A DNA stretch of 64,000 bases. Origin: Streptomyces sp. NBC_01428. Its GTDB lineage: Bacteria > Actinomycetota > Actinomycetes > Streptomycetales > Streptomycetaceae. A program made the position numbers and the translations under genes. The DNA is taken from the NCBI RefSeq assembly GCF_036231965.1, contig NZ_CP109499.1, positions 7,812,001 through 7,876,000 on the forward strand, in the 5' to 3' direction. Below the pieces are notes generated by a model that was not told where the DNA came from, searched no databases, and saw nothing but the letters and a program-made list of their open reading frames with translations. Below are positions 28,251 to 37,641 of the stretch, in pieces; the stretch's first letter is position 1; each line of letters starts with the position of its first letter.

Positions 28251-29103
28251 ACAGGCCTTCCTGTACGACCGAGACGAGCAGGTGCCCCTCCTGGTCGTAG
28301 ATGCGGCCGCGGGCCAGCCCGCGTCCGCCCGTCGCGATGGGGGACTCCTGGTCGTAGAGGAACCACTCGTCCGCACGGAACGGCCGGTGGAACCACATGG
28401 CGTGATCCAGCGACGCCATGTCGAAGCCACGCGGACCCCACAGCGGTTCCACCGGGATCCGGACGGCGTCCAGGAGCGTCATGTCGCTCGCGTAGGTGAG
28501 AGCACAGGTGTGCACGAGCGGGTCGTCGCCCAGCGGGCCGACGGCACGCATCCACACCGCGCTGCGCGGCTCGGCGTCCTTCGTCTCCTCGGGCGTCCAA
28601 CGCAGCCGGTCCACATAGCGGATGTCGAACGGCTGACGCCGCGCCATGCGCTCCAACGCTTCGGGCAGAGCCCCCAGATGCTCCTTGATCTCCTGCGACA
28701 CCGTCGGCAGGGACTCGGGGTCCGGGACCTCACGGGCCGGCGGCAGCTGGTGCTCGAAGCTCCCTTCCTCAGGCTTGTGAAAGGAGGCGGTGAGATTGAA
28801 GATCGTGCGGCCCTGCTGCACCGCGGTGACCCGGCGCGTGGTGAACGACCGCCCGTCCCGCACCCGTTCGACCTGGTACACGATCGGCACACCCGGTCGG
28901 CCCGGGCGCAGGAAGTACGCGTGCAGCGAGTGCACCGGCCGGTCGCCCTCGGTCGTGCGGCCGGCGGCCACCAGCGCCTGGCCCGCCACCTGTCCGCCGA
29001 AGACCCGCTGGAGGGACTCCTGCGGGCTCCGGCCCCGGAAGATGTTGACCTCGATCTGCTCCAGGTCGAGCAGGTCGACGAGTCTCTCGGCAGGATTCGT
29101 CAT
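28237..29103 (-). CDS. tesB: Acyl-CoA thioesterase II
   Basis: A 288-residue TesB-type double-hotdog thioesterase that hydrolyses acyl-CoA to free fatty acid and CoA. The N-terminal DLEQIEVNIFRGRSPQESLQRVFGGQVAGQAL and the C-terminal ASLDHAMWFHRPFRADEWFLYDQ are characteristic, with Asp, Thr and Gln catalytic positions expected in the second hotdog. ATG 29103 follows GGGAGA; the long extension upstream of it overlaps the helicase gene. It is 19 bases downstream of the helicase on the same strand, and its end overlaps the convergent DUF6397-like gene. Confidence 0.95.
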   Translation of the reverse strand: MTNPAERLVDLLDLEQIEVNIFRGRSPQESLQRVFGGQVAGQALVAAGRTTEGDRPVHSLHAYFLRPGRPGVPIVYQVERVRDGRSFTTRRVTAVQQGRTIFNLTASFHKPEEGSFEHQLPPAREVPDPESLPTVSQEIKEHLGALPEALERMARRQPFDIRYVDRLRWTPEETKDAEPRSAVWMRAVGPLGDDPLVHTCALTYASDMTLLDAVRIPVEPLWGPRGFDMASLDHAMWFHRPFRADEWFLYDQESPIATGGRGLARGRIYDQEGHLLVSVVQEGLFRAL

Positions 29104-29122
29104 CCGTGGTTCTCTCCCGTGC

Positions 29123-31636
29123 TCACAGCTGGCCGACGTCGGTGACCTTGACGATGGCACGGCCTTCCGCGTCGGAGGCCACCAGGTCGACCTCCGCACT
29201 GATGCCCCAGTCGTGATCGCCGTTCGGATCGGCGAAGGTCTGCCGGACACGCCACAGACCGTTCTGCGGCTCCTCGACGATCGACAGCAGCTTCGGGCCG
29301 CGAGCGTCGGGACCGGTGCCGAGGTCCTCGTACTCGTCCCAGTACTTGTCCATCGCGTCGCCCCACGCGTCGGCGTCCCAGCCGGCGTCGGCGTCCAGCT
29401 CGCCGAGTTCGTGGACGTGGTCGAGCGCCGCCAGTTCCACCCTGCGGAACATCGCGTTGCGGACGAGGACACGGAAAGCGCGGGCGTTCGCCGTGACCGG
29501 CTTGACCTGGTCGGCCTTCTCCTGCGCCTCCTCCGCCGTCATCACCTCGGGATTGGCGAGCTGCTCCCACTCGTCGAGAAGGCTGGAGTCGACCTGGCGC
29601 ACCATCTCGCCCAGCCAGGCGATCAGGTCCTCCAGATCCTCGGACTTCAGGTCGTCCGGGACGGTGTGCTCGAGCGCCTTGTAGGCACTCGCCAGGTAGC
29701 GCAGCACGATGCCCTCGGTGCGGGCGAGTTCGTAGAAGGACACGAACTCCGTGAAGGTCATGGCCCGTTCGTACATGTCGCGGATGATGGACTTCGGCGA
29801 CAGAGGATGGTCACCGACCCACGGGTGGCTCTTGCGGTACACGTTGTACGCGTGGAAGAGCAGCTCCTCCATGGGCTTGGGGTACGACACGTCCTGGAGC
29901 CGCTCCATGCGCTCCTCGTACTCCACACCGTCGGCCTTCATCGCGGCCACGGCCTCGCCACGGGCCTTGTTCTGCTGCGCCGCGAGGATCTGTCGCGGAT
30001 CGTCCAGCGTGGACTCCACGACCGAGACCATGTCGAGGGCGTAGGACGGCGATTCGGGCTCCAGAAGGTCGAACGCGGCGAGCGCGAACGTCGACAGGGG
30101 CTGGTTGAGCGCGAAGTCCTGCTGAAGGTCGACGGTGAGGCGCACGATGCGGCCGGTCGGGTCGGGCTCGTCGAGCTTCTCGACGATGCCGCCGTCGAGG
30201 AGCGAGCGGTAGATCGCGATCGCCCGCCGGATGTGCCGGAGCTGCTGCTTGCGCGGCTCGTGGTTGTCCTCGAGGAGATGGCGCATCGCGTCGAAGGCGT
30301 TGCCGGGCCGTGCGATCACCGACAGCAGCATCGTGTGCGTGACCCGGAAGCGCGAGGTCAGCGGCTCGGGATCGGCGGCGATGAGCTTCTCGAAGGTGCT
30401 GTCCGTCCACCCGACGAAGCCCTCGGGAGCCTTCTTGCGCACCACCTTGCGGCGCTTCTTCGGGTCGTCGCCCGCCTTCGCGAGCGACTTCTCGTTCTCG
30501 ATGACGTGCTCCGGCGCCTGCGCGACGACGTAGCCCGCCGTGTCGAAGCCCGCACGCCCGGCGCGTCCGGCGATCTGGTGGAACTCGCGCGCCCGCAGCG
30601 TCCGGACCCGGGTGCCGTCGTACTTCGTGAGCGCGGTGAACAGCACGGTGCGGATGGGGACGTTGACGCCCACCCCGAGCGTGTCCGTGCCACAGATGAC
30701 CTTCAGAAGACCGGCCTGGGCCAGCTTCTCCACCAGGCGCCGGTACTTGGGCAGCATGCCGGCGTGGTGCACACCGATGCCGTGCCGGACGTAACGCGAG
30801 AGGTTCTGGCCGAACTTGGTGGTGAAGCGGAAGTTGCCGATCAGTGCGGCGATCTGGTCCTTCTCCTCACGCGTGCACATGTTGATGCTCATCAGCGCCT
30901 GCGCCCGCTCCACGGCCTGCGCCTGAGTGAAGTGCACGATGTAGACCGGGGCCTGCTTCGTGGCGAGCAGCTCGGTGAGCGTCTCCGTCAGCGGAGTGAG
31001 GACGTACTCGTAGGAGAGCGGGACCGGCCGGGTCGCGGACCGGACCACCGAGGTGGGACGCCCGGTGCGGCGCGTGAGGTCCTTCTCGAACATCGAGACG
31101 TCACCGAGCGTCGCCGACATCAGGATGAACTGCGCCTGGGGGAGTTCCAGGATCGGGATCTGCCAGGCCCAGCCGCGGTCGCCCTCGGCGTAGAAATGGA
31201 ACTCGTCCATGACGACCTGGCCCACATCGGCCTGCTTGCCGTCCCGCAGCGCGATGGAGGCGAGCACCTCGGCCGTGCAGCAGATGACCGGGGCGTCGGC
31301 GTTCACGGACGCGTCACCGGTGAGCATGCCGACGTTCTCGGTGCCGAACATCTTGCACAGCTCGAAGAACTTCTCCGAGACCAGCGCCTTGATGGGCGCG
31401 GTGTAGAAGGTGACCTCGTCCCGGGCGAGCGCGGCGAAGTGGGCGCCCGCGGCGATCATGCTCTTGCCCGAGCCGGTGGGCGTGGAGACGATCACATTCG
31501 CCCCCGAGACCACCTCGATCAGCGCCTCCTCCTGGTGGGGGTAGAGCGTGAGACCGCGTTCCCCGGCCCACGACTCGAAGGCTTCGTAAAGGGCGTCGGG
31601 GTCTGCGGTCTGCGGCAGCTGATCGATGAGGGTCAC
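29123..31636 (-). CDS. DEAD/DEAH-box RNA helicase with DUF3516-type C-terminus
   Basis: An 837-residue superfamily 2 helicase. Walker A is STPTGSGKS (51-59), the DEAD-box variant is DEFH (144-147), and motif VI is FHQIAGRAGRAGFD, giving a Ski2/Mtr4-like motor. The C-terminal 400 residues match the actinobacterial DUF3516 extension. Such enzymes are presumed to unwind structured RNA in decay or ribosome biogenesis, but the exact role is unproven. GTG 31636 is the best start; the upstream 49 codons are not conserved-looking. The ribosome site is weak. It is divergent from the membrane hydrolase at 31782 and followed closely by tesB. Confidence 0.9.
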   Translation of the reverse strand: MTLIDQLPQTADPDALYEAFESWAGERGLTLYPHQEEALIEVVSGANVIVSTPTGSGKSMIAAGAHFAALARDEVTFYTAPIKALVSEKFFELCKMFGTENVGMLTGDASVNADAPVICCTAEVLASIALRDGKQADVGQVVMDEFHFYAEGDRGWAWQIPILELPQAQFILMSATLGDVSMFEKDLTRRTGRPTSVVRSATRPVPLSYEYVLTPLTETLTELLATKQAPVYIVHFTQAQAVERAQALMSINMCTREEKDQIAALIGNFRFTTKFGQNLSRYVRHGIGVHHAGMLPKYRRLVEKLAQAGLLKVICGTDTLGVGVNVPIRTVLFTALTKYDGTRVRTLRAREFHQIAGRAGRAGFDTAGYVVAQAPEHVIENEKSLAKAGDDPKKRRKVVRKKAPEGFVGWTDSTFEKLIAADPEPLTSRFRVTHTMLLSVIARPGNAFDAMRHLLEDNHEPRKQQLRHIRRAIAIYRSLLDGGIVEKLDEPDPTGRIVRLTVDLQQDFALNQPLSTFALAAFDLLEPESPSYALDMVSVVESTLDDPRQILAAQQNKARGEAVAAMKADGVEYEERMERLQDVSYPKPMEELLFHAYNVYRKSHPWVGDHPLSPKSIIRDMYERAMTFTEFVSFYELARTEGIVLRYLASAYKALEHTVPDDLKSEDLEDLIAWLGEMVRQVDSSLLDEWEQLANPEVMTAEEAQEKADQVKPVTANARAFRVLVRNAMFRRVELAALDHVHELGELDADAGWDADAWGDAMDKYWDEYEDLGTGPDARGPKLLSIVEEPQNGLWRVRQTFADPNGDHDWGISAEVDLVASDAEGRAIVKVTDVGQL

Positions 31637-31781
31637 GCACCCATCTTGCCTGCCGACGCACGCTATGGGGGAATCGGATGCCGGTCCGATGATCACGAAC
31701 GCTACGCTGTGTCGCCGACGACGCGTCAGCGCGCACGGGCAACTGGGCAGCGGCACAAGAGGAATGGGGCGGGGAACGGCC

Positions 31782-32576
31782 ATGATGGGACCAGCACACT
31801 CACTGTCGGGAGCCGCGGCCTGGCTCGGCGTCGGAGCGGCCGCCGCCGCGGCCGGTCACACCATGCCCTGGCCGGTCCTCCTGGTCGGCGCGCTGATCTG
31901 CGCCGGTGCCGCGCTCGCCCCGGACCTCGACCACAAGGCGGCCACCATCTCGCGCGCCTTCGGACCCGTATCGAGGGGCCTGTGCGAGATTGTCGACAAG
32001 CTGTCGTACGCCGTCTACAAGGGCACCAGGAAGCAGGGCGACCCCCGACGCTCCGGCGGCCACCGCACACTGACGCACACCTGGCTGTGGGCCGTGCTCA
32101 TAGGCGCCGGCGCCTCAGTGCTGGCGATCACCGGCGGCCGCTGGGCCGTCCTCGCCCTCCTCTTCGTCCACATGGTCCTCGCCATCGAGGGCCTGCTGTG
32201 GCGGGCCGCCCGCGGGTCCAGCAGCGACGTGCTGGTCTGGCTCCTCGCCGCGACGAGCGCCTGGATCCTCGCCGGAATTCTGGACAAGCCGGGCAACGGC
32301 TCGGACTGGCTGTTCACCTCGCCCGGCCAGGAGTACCTGTGGCTCGGCCTGCCGATCGTCCTCGGCGCGCTCGTTCACGACATCGGGGACGCGCTCACGG
32401 TGTCCGGCTGCCCGATCCTGTGGCCCATCCCGGTCGGTCGCAAGCGGTGGTACCCGATCGGGCCGCCCAAGGTGATGCGGTTCCGCGCCGGCAGCTGGGT
32501 CGAGCTCAAGGTGCTGATGCCCGCCTTCATGCTGCTGGGCGGCGTGGGCTGCGCGGCCGCGATGAACTTCATCTGA
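31782..32576 (+). CDS. Membrane-bound metal-dependent hydrolase (YdjM/DUF457 family)
   Basis: A 264-residue multi-pass membrane protein of the LexA-binding YdjM-like hydrolase family. The motif PDLDHK (about 46-51) with GGHRTLTHTWLW (about 88-99) gives the conserved Asp/His metal-binding set, and a later HDIGDALT supplies further ligands. At least five hydrophobic segments are visible. The first of two adjacent ATGs at 31782/31785 is used, following GGGG. The family is annotated as inner-membrane hydrolases, with a role in membrane or phospholipid metabolism suspected but not established. It diverges from the RNA helicase. Confidence 0.88.
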   Translation: MMGPAHSLSGAAAWLGVGAAAAAAGHTMPWPVLLVGALICAGAALAPDLDHKAATISRAFGPVSRGLCEIVDKLSYAVYKGTRKQGDPRRSGGHRTLTHTWLWAVLIGAGASVLAITGGRWAVLALLFVHMVLAIEGLLWRAARGSSSDVLVWLLAATSAWILAGILDKPGNGSDWLFTSPGQEYLWLGLPIVLGALVHDIGDALTVSGCPILWPIPVGRKRWYPIGPPKVMRFRAGSWVELKVLMPAFMLLGGVGCAAAMNFI

Positions 32577-32600
32577 GCCGGACTCCCTCGGGAGGCCGGC
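32577..32600. terminator. Convergent hairpin
   Basis: GCCGG-A-CTCCC / GGGAG-G-CCGGC with a 2-base loop and one A-G mismatch, immediately after the hydrolase stop and before the end of the L31 gene. Confidence 0.6.
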
Positions 32601-32605
32601 ACGGC

Positions 32606-32881
32606 TCAGGCGTTCCCGGCTCCGTCGGAACCCTGTCCGCCGCCTCCGTACCGACGCTCGAACTGGGCGACGCGGCCCTCGGAGTCCACGGTGCGGGCCT
32701 TACCCGTGTAGAACGGGTGGCTCTCCGAGGAGATCTCCACGTCCACGACCGGATAGGTCTCCCCGTCGTCCCACTCGATGGTGCGCTCGCTCGTGGCGGT
32801 GGACCGGGTGAGGAAGGCGTAGCCGGCGCTGCGGTCGCGGAAGACCACGGCGTGGTAGTCGGGCTGCTTGTCCTGCTGCAT
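32606..32881 (-). CDS. rpmE2: 50S ribosomal protein L31, type B (zinc-free)
   Basis: A 91-residue L31 of the B type: DYHAVVFRDRSAGYAFLTRST at the start and EISSESHPFYTGKARTVDSEGRVAQFERRYG in the middle, without the CxxC pairs of the zinc-binding form. Type B replaces the zinc form on ribosomes when zinc is scarce. In many actinobacteria this gene is repressed by Zur, but the 39-base gap upstream shows no AT-rich Zur-like palindrome, so it may be read from the DUF5709-type gene promoter upstream. It is convergent with the hydrolase. Confidence 0.96.
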   Translation of the reverse strand: MQQDKQPDYHAVVFRDRSAGYAFLTRSTATSERTIEWDDGETYPVVDVEISSESHPFYTGKARTVDSEGRVAQFERRYGGGGQGSDGAGNA

Positions 32882-32920
32882 GGATGCTCCTTCGGGGCAG
32901 TGACCTGGGCCGGGCGTCGG

Positions 32921-33391
32921 TCAGCCGGACACGGAGTCCTCGTCGACGATGTGCATGGCGGCCTCCTCGGCCGAGGCCGCGGCGCCGTCGATACCGATGT
33001 CCGTCGCGATGAGCCCGCTCTCCTCATCCTCGTGCGCCCCCTCGTCCGGTGCCACCAGACGGCCCGAGCGACGGTCGCCGACCTCGTCGTCGAGGGGCTC
33101 GCCGTCGGTGTCCTCGCAGTCACCGATGCCGTCGCCGTCCGACGCGGCGACGTCGGGCAGCTCCTCGGCGAGGCGCTCGTCAAGGGTCTCGCCGGCGACG
33201 GCCTCCGACGCGGTCACGCCCTGGTGCTCCACCGCCCAGGGCCGCTCGGGCGGGGACCAGCCGCGGTCCAGGGGATCGTCGACGCCGTCGGTGGTGAGAG
33301 TGTCCTCCGCGTCGAGCAGCCCCGCGTCGTCCTGTACCTCGGATCCGTCGGGCTGGTAGACCTCGTCTCCCCAACCGTCGGCGCTGTCCAC
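32921..33391 (-). CDS. Acidic DUF5709-type protein
   Basis: A 156-residue, strongly acidic, probably disordered protein. It opens VDSADGWGDEVYQPDGSEVQDDAGLLDAEDTLTTDG and contains PLDRGWSPPERPWA, a pattern I associate with the actinobacterial DUF5709 family. GTG 33391 is placed five bases after GGAGG, so the longer open frame up to 33607 is rejected. It sits upstream of rpmE2 in the same direction, 39 bases away, and may share a transcript with it. Function is unknown. Confidence 0.75.
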   Translation of the reverse strand: MDSADGWGDEVYQPDGSEVQDDAGLLDAEDTLTTDGVDDPLDRGWSPPERPWAVEHQGVTASEAVAGETLDERLAEELPDVAASDGDGIGDCEDTDGEPLDDEVGDRRSGRLVAPDEGAHEDEESGLIATDIGIDGAAASAEEAAMHIVDEDSVSG

Positions 33392-33928
33392 GAGTACCTC
33401 CAGGGGGTGCGGACGGGACCGGCGCCGCCGAAACCGACGACGGGCACTCGGGCCACGGGACACGGCTGTCGCCCCACGCGAACCGGGTGGTTCCCGGGGG
33501 TCCCCCGAGCGGGTGTCCACATCCAGCCTTCCACCCCCCTTCGGCACCGCGCAACGCCACAGGGGCGGACCTGGGGTGCAACGGGGGCCGTCGACGGGGT
33601 CAGCCACAGGTCGCAGCAGGCCTTCGAAGGCAGGTGGGGTCCCGCTCCCGCCCCGAATCGGGACGCCGGGTGCCCGGGCGGCCGACGCCGGGAGGATCGC
33701 CCCGGTCCGTGGCGCCCGGGCCGTTCACTTCCGTGCCGCGCGTCCCGTCCGTGCCGCACGCGGGTGAGGCAGGCCCACCCCGGCGTGGCCCGCTCCGCCG
33801 GGCCACGACCTGCCGACGCCGGAGCGCCCGCAGCCACCCCGGGGCGGGCCGCTGCCCAACCCCGCGGGCTGCCCGCGCCCGACTCACTCACCCCCGACTG
33901 GCCGGCCCCCCACTCGCCAGCCCCCGAC
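33392..33928. other. Gene-free stretch between the acidic protein and the ABC exporter
   Basis: About 540 bases with no supported gene. Both strands show open but low-complexity, proline- and arginine-rich frames. Close to the ABC gene end there are clustered copies of CCCCGACT-like words (33880-33930). No clear terminator hairpin was found by eye. Confidence 0.4.
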
Positions 33929-35776
33929 TCACCCGTGCCAGGACCGCCACAGGGCCGCGTAGGCGCCGTCGGCGGCGACCAGCTGGTCGTGGCTGCCCAG
34001 CTCGCTGATCCGGCCGTTCTCGACGACGGCGATGACATCCGCGTCATGGGCCGTGTGCAGCCGGTGTGCGATCGCGATGACGGTGCGGCCGTCCAGGACC
34101 CGGGCCAGGGAACGTTCCAGATGGCGCGCCGCACGAGGGTCCAGCAGCGAGGTCGCCTCGTCCAGGACCAGCGTGTGCGGGTCCGCGAGCACCAGCCGGG
34201 CGAGGGCGATCTGCTGGGCCTGCGCGGGTGTGAGCGCGAACCCGCCCGACCCCACCTCGGTGTCCAGGCCGTCGTCCAGCGCCCGGGCCCAGCCGTCGGC
34301 GTCCACCGCTCCGAGGGCCGCCCACAAACGGGCCTCGACGGAGGCGTCGACGTCGGCGGAGTCGACAGGAGCGGCCGCGGGCGTGCCCGCGGCCGGACCC
34401 TGCCGGGCGCGCGGGACGGCCAGCAGCAGGTTGTCGCGCAGGGAACCCACGAAGACGTGGTGCTCCTGGTTGACGAGGGCCACGTGGGAGCGGACCTCTT
34501 CGGCGGGCATCCGGGACAGTTCCGCGCCGCCGAGGGTGATCCGGCCTTCCCGGGGTGCGTAGATCCCGGCGAGCAGCCGGCCCAGCGTGGACTTGCCCGC
34601 GCCGGACGGGCCGACGAGCGCGACCCGGGTCCCGGGCGGGACGGCCAGGGTGACGTCACGGAGCACGTCGACGCCGGCCCGGTAGCCGAAGTGGACCCCG
34701 TCCGCGTGGACGTCACGCCCGTCCGGTGCCACGCCGGGATCGCTCGCGGCGGGCTCGATGTCCCGGACACCGACGAGACGGGCCAGCGAGACCTGGGCGA
34801 CCTGCAGCTCGTCGTACCAGCGCAGGACCAGTCCCACCGGGTCGACGAGCATCTGCGCGATGAGCGCGCCCGTCGTCAGCTGGCCCACCCCGATCCAGCC
34901 GTGGAGGGCGAAGACCCCGCCGACCATCAGGACCGAGCAGAGCACCGTCACATGGGTGATGTTGACGACGGGGAAGAGCACGGACCGCAGCCAGAGCGTG
35001 TACCGCTCCCACGCCGTCCATTCCTTCACGCGGCGGTCCGAGAGGTCGATGCGACGCCTGCCCAGCCGGTGGGACTCGACCGTGCGTCCGGCGTCGACGG
35101 TCTCGGCGAGGACGGCGGCGACGGCCGCGTAGCCCGCGGCCTCCGACCGGTAGGCGGCCGGTGCCCGCTTGAAGTACCAGCGGCAGCCCACGACCAGCAG
35201 CGGGACGGCGATCAGGACCGCGGGTGCGAGCGCCGGTGCCGTGACGGTGAGTCCGCCGAGCAGCAGTGCCGCCCACACCACACCGATGGCCAGCTGCGGA
35301 ACGGCCTCCCGCATGGCATTGGCGAGCCGGTCGATGTCGGTGGTGATGCGCGACAGCAGATCGCCCGTCCCGGCGCGTTCCAGTACGCCGGGCGGCAGCC
35401 CGACCGACCGTACGAGGAAGTCCTCGCGCAGGTCGGCCAGCATGCGCTCGCCCAGCACGGCACCGCGCAGACGCACCTGCCGCACGAACACGGCCTGGAC
35501 GACGAGCGCGACGACGAACAGGGCGGCGGTGCGCCCCAGATGGAGGTCACGCGTGTGGTCCGTCACCCGTTCGACGACCGCGCCCAGCAGATAGGGCCCG
35601 GCCATCGAGGCCACGACGGCCACGGTGTTGACGCCGACCAGCAGGAGGAACGCCGTGCGGTGACGTCGGAACAGGTCGGTCACGTAGGCGCGTACGGTGG
35701 CGGGCGCGCCGACGGGCAGGGTGGTCGCCGTCGTCGGGGCGGCCGGGTCGTACGCCGGGGGCGCCACGCCAATCAT
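33929..35776 (-). CDS. ABC exporter subunit with degenerate signature motif (heterodimer half 1)
   Basis: A 615-residue half-transporter: membrane domain at about 40-330 with six predicted helices, nucleotide-binding domain from about 355. Walker A GPSGAGKST (389-397), Walker B LVLDE with Glu540 and the H-loop His571 are all canonical, but the ABC signature, normally LSGGQ, reads LTPAQ (515-519). Its start overlaps the stop of the partner gene (ATGA). A large insert of about 25 residues lies before the signature. The intact Walker A/B with a poor signature fits a heterodimer in which the other subunit supplies the signature. The exported substrate is unknown. Confidence 0.93.
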   Translation of the reverse strand: MIGVAPPAYDPAAPTTATTLPVGAPATVRAYVTDLFRRHRTAFLLLVGVNTVAVVASMAGPYLLGAVVERVTDHTRDLHLGRTAALFVVALVVQAVFVRQVRLRGAVLGERMLADLREDFLVRSVGLPPGVLERAGTGDLLSRITTDIDRLANAMREAVPQLAIGVVWAALLLGGLTVTAPALAPAVLIAVPLLVVGCRWYFKRAPAAYRSEAAGYAAVAAVLAETVDAGRTVESHRLGRRRIDLSDRRVKEWTAWERYTLWLRSVLFPVVNITHVTVLCSVLMVGGVFALHGWIGVGQLTTGALIAQMLVDPVGLVLRWYDELQVAQVSLARLVGVRDIEPAASDPGVAPDGRDVHADGVHFGYRAGVDVLRDVTLAVPPGTRVALVGPSGAGKSTLGRLLAGIYAPREGRITLGGAELSRMPAEEVRSHVALVNQEHHVFVGSLRDNLLLAVPRARQGPAAGTPAAAPVDSADVDASVEARLWAALGAVDADGWARALDDGLDTEVGSGGFALTPAQAQQIALARLVLADPHTLVLDEATSLLDPRAARHLERSLARVLDGRTVIAIAHRLHTAHDADVIAVVENGRISELGSHDQLVAADGAYAALWRSWHG

Positions 35777-37641
35777 GCGGTCTCCTCGATTTCTTCCAGT
35801 ACGCCGTTCAGCACGGCTTCGTCGTCGGGGGTCACATCGCCCAGGGAGGTCCGTGCGGCGGCCTCGGTGGCGGCCTCCTCCTCCGTCTCCCGCGTCACCA
35901 CGGCCCGGTACAGCGGCTCGTCGCGCACCAGTCGGCGGTGCGCTCCGACCGCGGCGACCCGGCCCTCGTGGACGAGGACCACCCGGTCCGCGTGGTCGAG
36001 GAGCAGCGGCGAGGAGGTGAACACGACCGTCGTCCGCCCGGCCCGCAGGGACCGCAGCCCCTCGGCGATCCGGGCCTCGGTGTGTGAGTCGACCGCGGAC
36101 GTCGGTTCGTCCAGGACGAGCACCTCCGGGTCGGTGATCAGCGACCGGGCCAGCGCGAGTCGCTGGCGCTGGCCGCCCGACAGGGACCGTCCGCGCTCGG
36201 TGATGCGTGCGTCCATCGGGTCCTCGGCATCCAGCGAACCCTGGGTGAGGGCGTCCAGCACGTCACCGCACTGCGCGGCCTCCAGCGCCGAGGCGGCACT
36301 GACGAGCCCCGAGGCAGGCACGTCGAGCAGTTCCCGCAGGGAGCCGGACAGCAGCACCGGGTCCTTGTCCTGGACGAGGACGGCGGTGCGTGCGGAGTCG
36401 AGGGGCAGCTCGTCCAGCGGCACGTTCCCGAGGAGTACCGAGCCGCCTGACGCGACCCCCTCGACGCCGGCCTCGGCGGTCCGCTCGGACGGATGGCCGC
36501 CGAGGCGCTCGGCGAGCAGGCCCGCCACGTCCGGGTCGCCGCACACCACGGCGGTCAGCCGGCCGGCCGGAGCGAGCAGACCGGTCGCCGGGTCGTACAG
36601 ATCACCGGACGGCGTCTGCGCGGCGCGTGAGCCGTCACTGTCCATGGCGCGGTCGAGGGCCAGGACGCGTGCGGCCCGTTTGGCGGACGGGCGCGAGAAC
36701 GACCAGGCCATCGCGATCTCCTCGAAGTGCCGCAGAGGATAGGTGAGCAGCATGACGGCGCTGTACACGGTGACGAGTTCACCGACCTCGATCCGTCCGT
36801 CGCGGGCCAGCAGCACGCCGCGCCAGACGACGGCGATCATCAGCAGACCCGGCAGCAGTACCTGGATCGCGGCGATCAGGGACCACATGCGGGCGCTGCG
36901 TACGGCGGCGTGGCGGACTTCCTGGGAGGCGCGGCGGTAGCGGTCGAGGAAGAGTTCCTCGCCGCCGATGCCGCGCAGGACCCGCAGGCCCGCGACGGTG
37001 TCGGAGGCCAGTTCGGTGGCGCGCCCCGCCTTCTCCCGCTGGACGTCGGCCCGTCCGGTGGCGCGGGGCAGGAGGGGCAGCACGGCGAGGGCGAGGACCG
37101 GCACGCCGACGGCGACGATGACGCCGAGCGCCGGCTGGTAGACGACCAGGCCGACGCAGACCAGCACCACCGTCAGGGCGGCCGCCGTGAACCGGGACAC
37201 CGCCTCGACGAACCAGCCGATCTTCTCGACGTCGCCGGTCGACACGGCGACCACCTCGCCCGCCGCGACGCGCCGTGTCAACGCCGAGCCCAGCAGGGCG
37301 GTCCTGCGGGCCAGCAGTTGCTGGACGCGCGCGGCCGCGGTGATCCAGTTGGTGACCGCGGTGCGGTGCAGCATGGTCTCGCCGAGGGCGATGCCGGCGC
37401 CGCACAGCGCCATGAGCCCACCGGTCAGGGCGAGCCGGGTGCCGGAGCGGTCGATGACCGCCTGGACGGCCATACCCACACAGAACGGCAGGGCGGAGAC
37501 AGCCACGAAGTGCAGCAGGCCCCACGCCAGCGCCTTGAACTGTCCGCCCAGCTGATTCCGGCCGAGCCACCACAGGAATCGGGGACCCGAGCGGGCGTCC
37601 GGCACACCCGGGTCGGGATACGGAAGGTCTTGGATCTGCAT
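35773..37641 (-). CDS. ABC exporter subunit with degenerate Walker A (heterodimer half 2)
   Basis: A 622-residue half-transporter with membrane domain at about 40-310 and a nucleotide-binding domain from about 345. Here Walker A is lost: the expected GxxGxGKST region reads GDPDVAGLL (368-376). The signature LSGGQ (487-491) and Walker B DE (511-512) are intact, while the H-loop histidine is replaced (FTSS, 541-544). This is the mirror image of the neighbouring subunit. ATG 37641 is chosen at MQIQDLPYPDPGVP. It is the first gene of a two-gene operon and overlaps the next by four bases. Confidence 0.92.
   Translation of the reverse strand: MQIQDLPYPDPGVPDARSGPRFLWWLGRNQLGGQFKALAWGLLHFVAVSALPFCVGMAVQAVIDRSGTRLALTGGLMALCGAGIALGETMLHRTAVTNWITAAARVQQLLARRTALLGSALTRRVAAGEVVAVSTGDVEKIGWFVEAVSRFTAAALTVVLVCVGLVVYQPALGVIVAVGVPVLALAVLPLLPRATGRADVQREKAGRATELASDTVAGLRVLRGIGGEELFLDRYRRASQEVRHAAVRSARMWSLIAAIQVLLPGLLMIAVVWRGVLLARDGRIEVGELVTVYSAVMLLTYPLRHFEEIAMAWSFSRPSAKRAARVLALDRAMDSDGSRAAQTPSGDLYDPATGLLAPAGRLTAVVCGDPDVAGLLAERLGGHPSERTAEAGVEGVASGGSVLLGNVPLDELPLDSARTAVLVQDKDPVLLSGSLRELLDVPASGLVSAASALEAAQCGDVLDALTQGSLDAEDPMDARITERGRSLSGGQRQRLALARSLITDPEVLVLDEPTSAVDSHTEARIAEGLRSLRAGRTTVVFTSSPLLLDHADRVVLVHEGRVAAVGAHRRLVRDEPLYRAVVTRETEEEAATEAAARTSLGDVTPDDEAVLNGVLEEIEETA

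Noticed and set aside
32882..32920. Zur box before type B L31
   Set aside because: No AT-rich palindrome is visible in the 39 bases.
28790..36742. A 2,650-codon plus-strand open frame
   Set aside because: It lies opposite thioesterase, helicase, L31 and ABC genes and also runs across the hydrolase. It is a GC-bias artefact with no domain.
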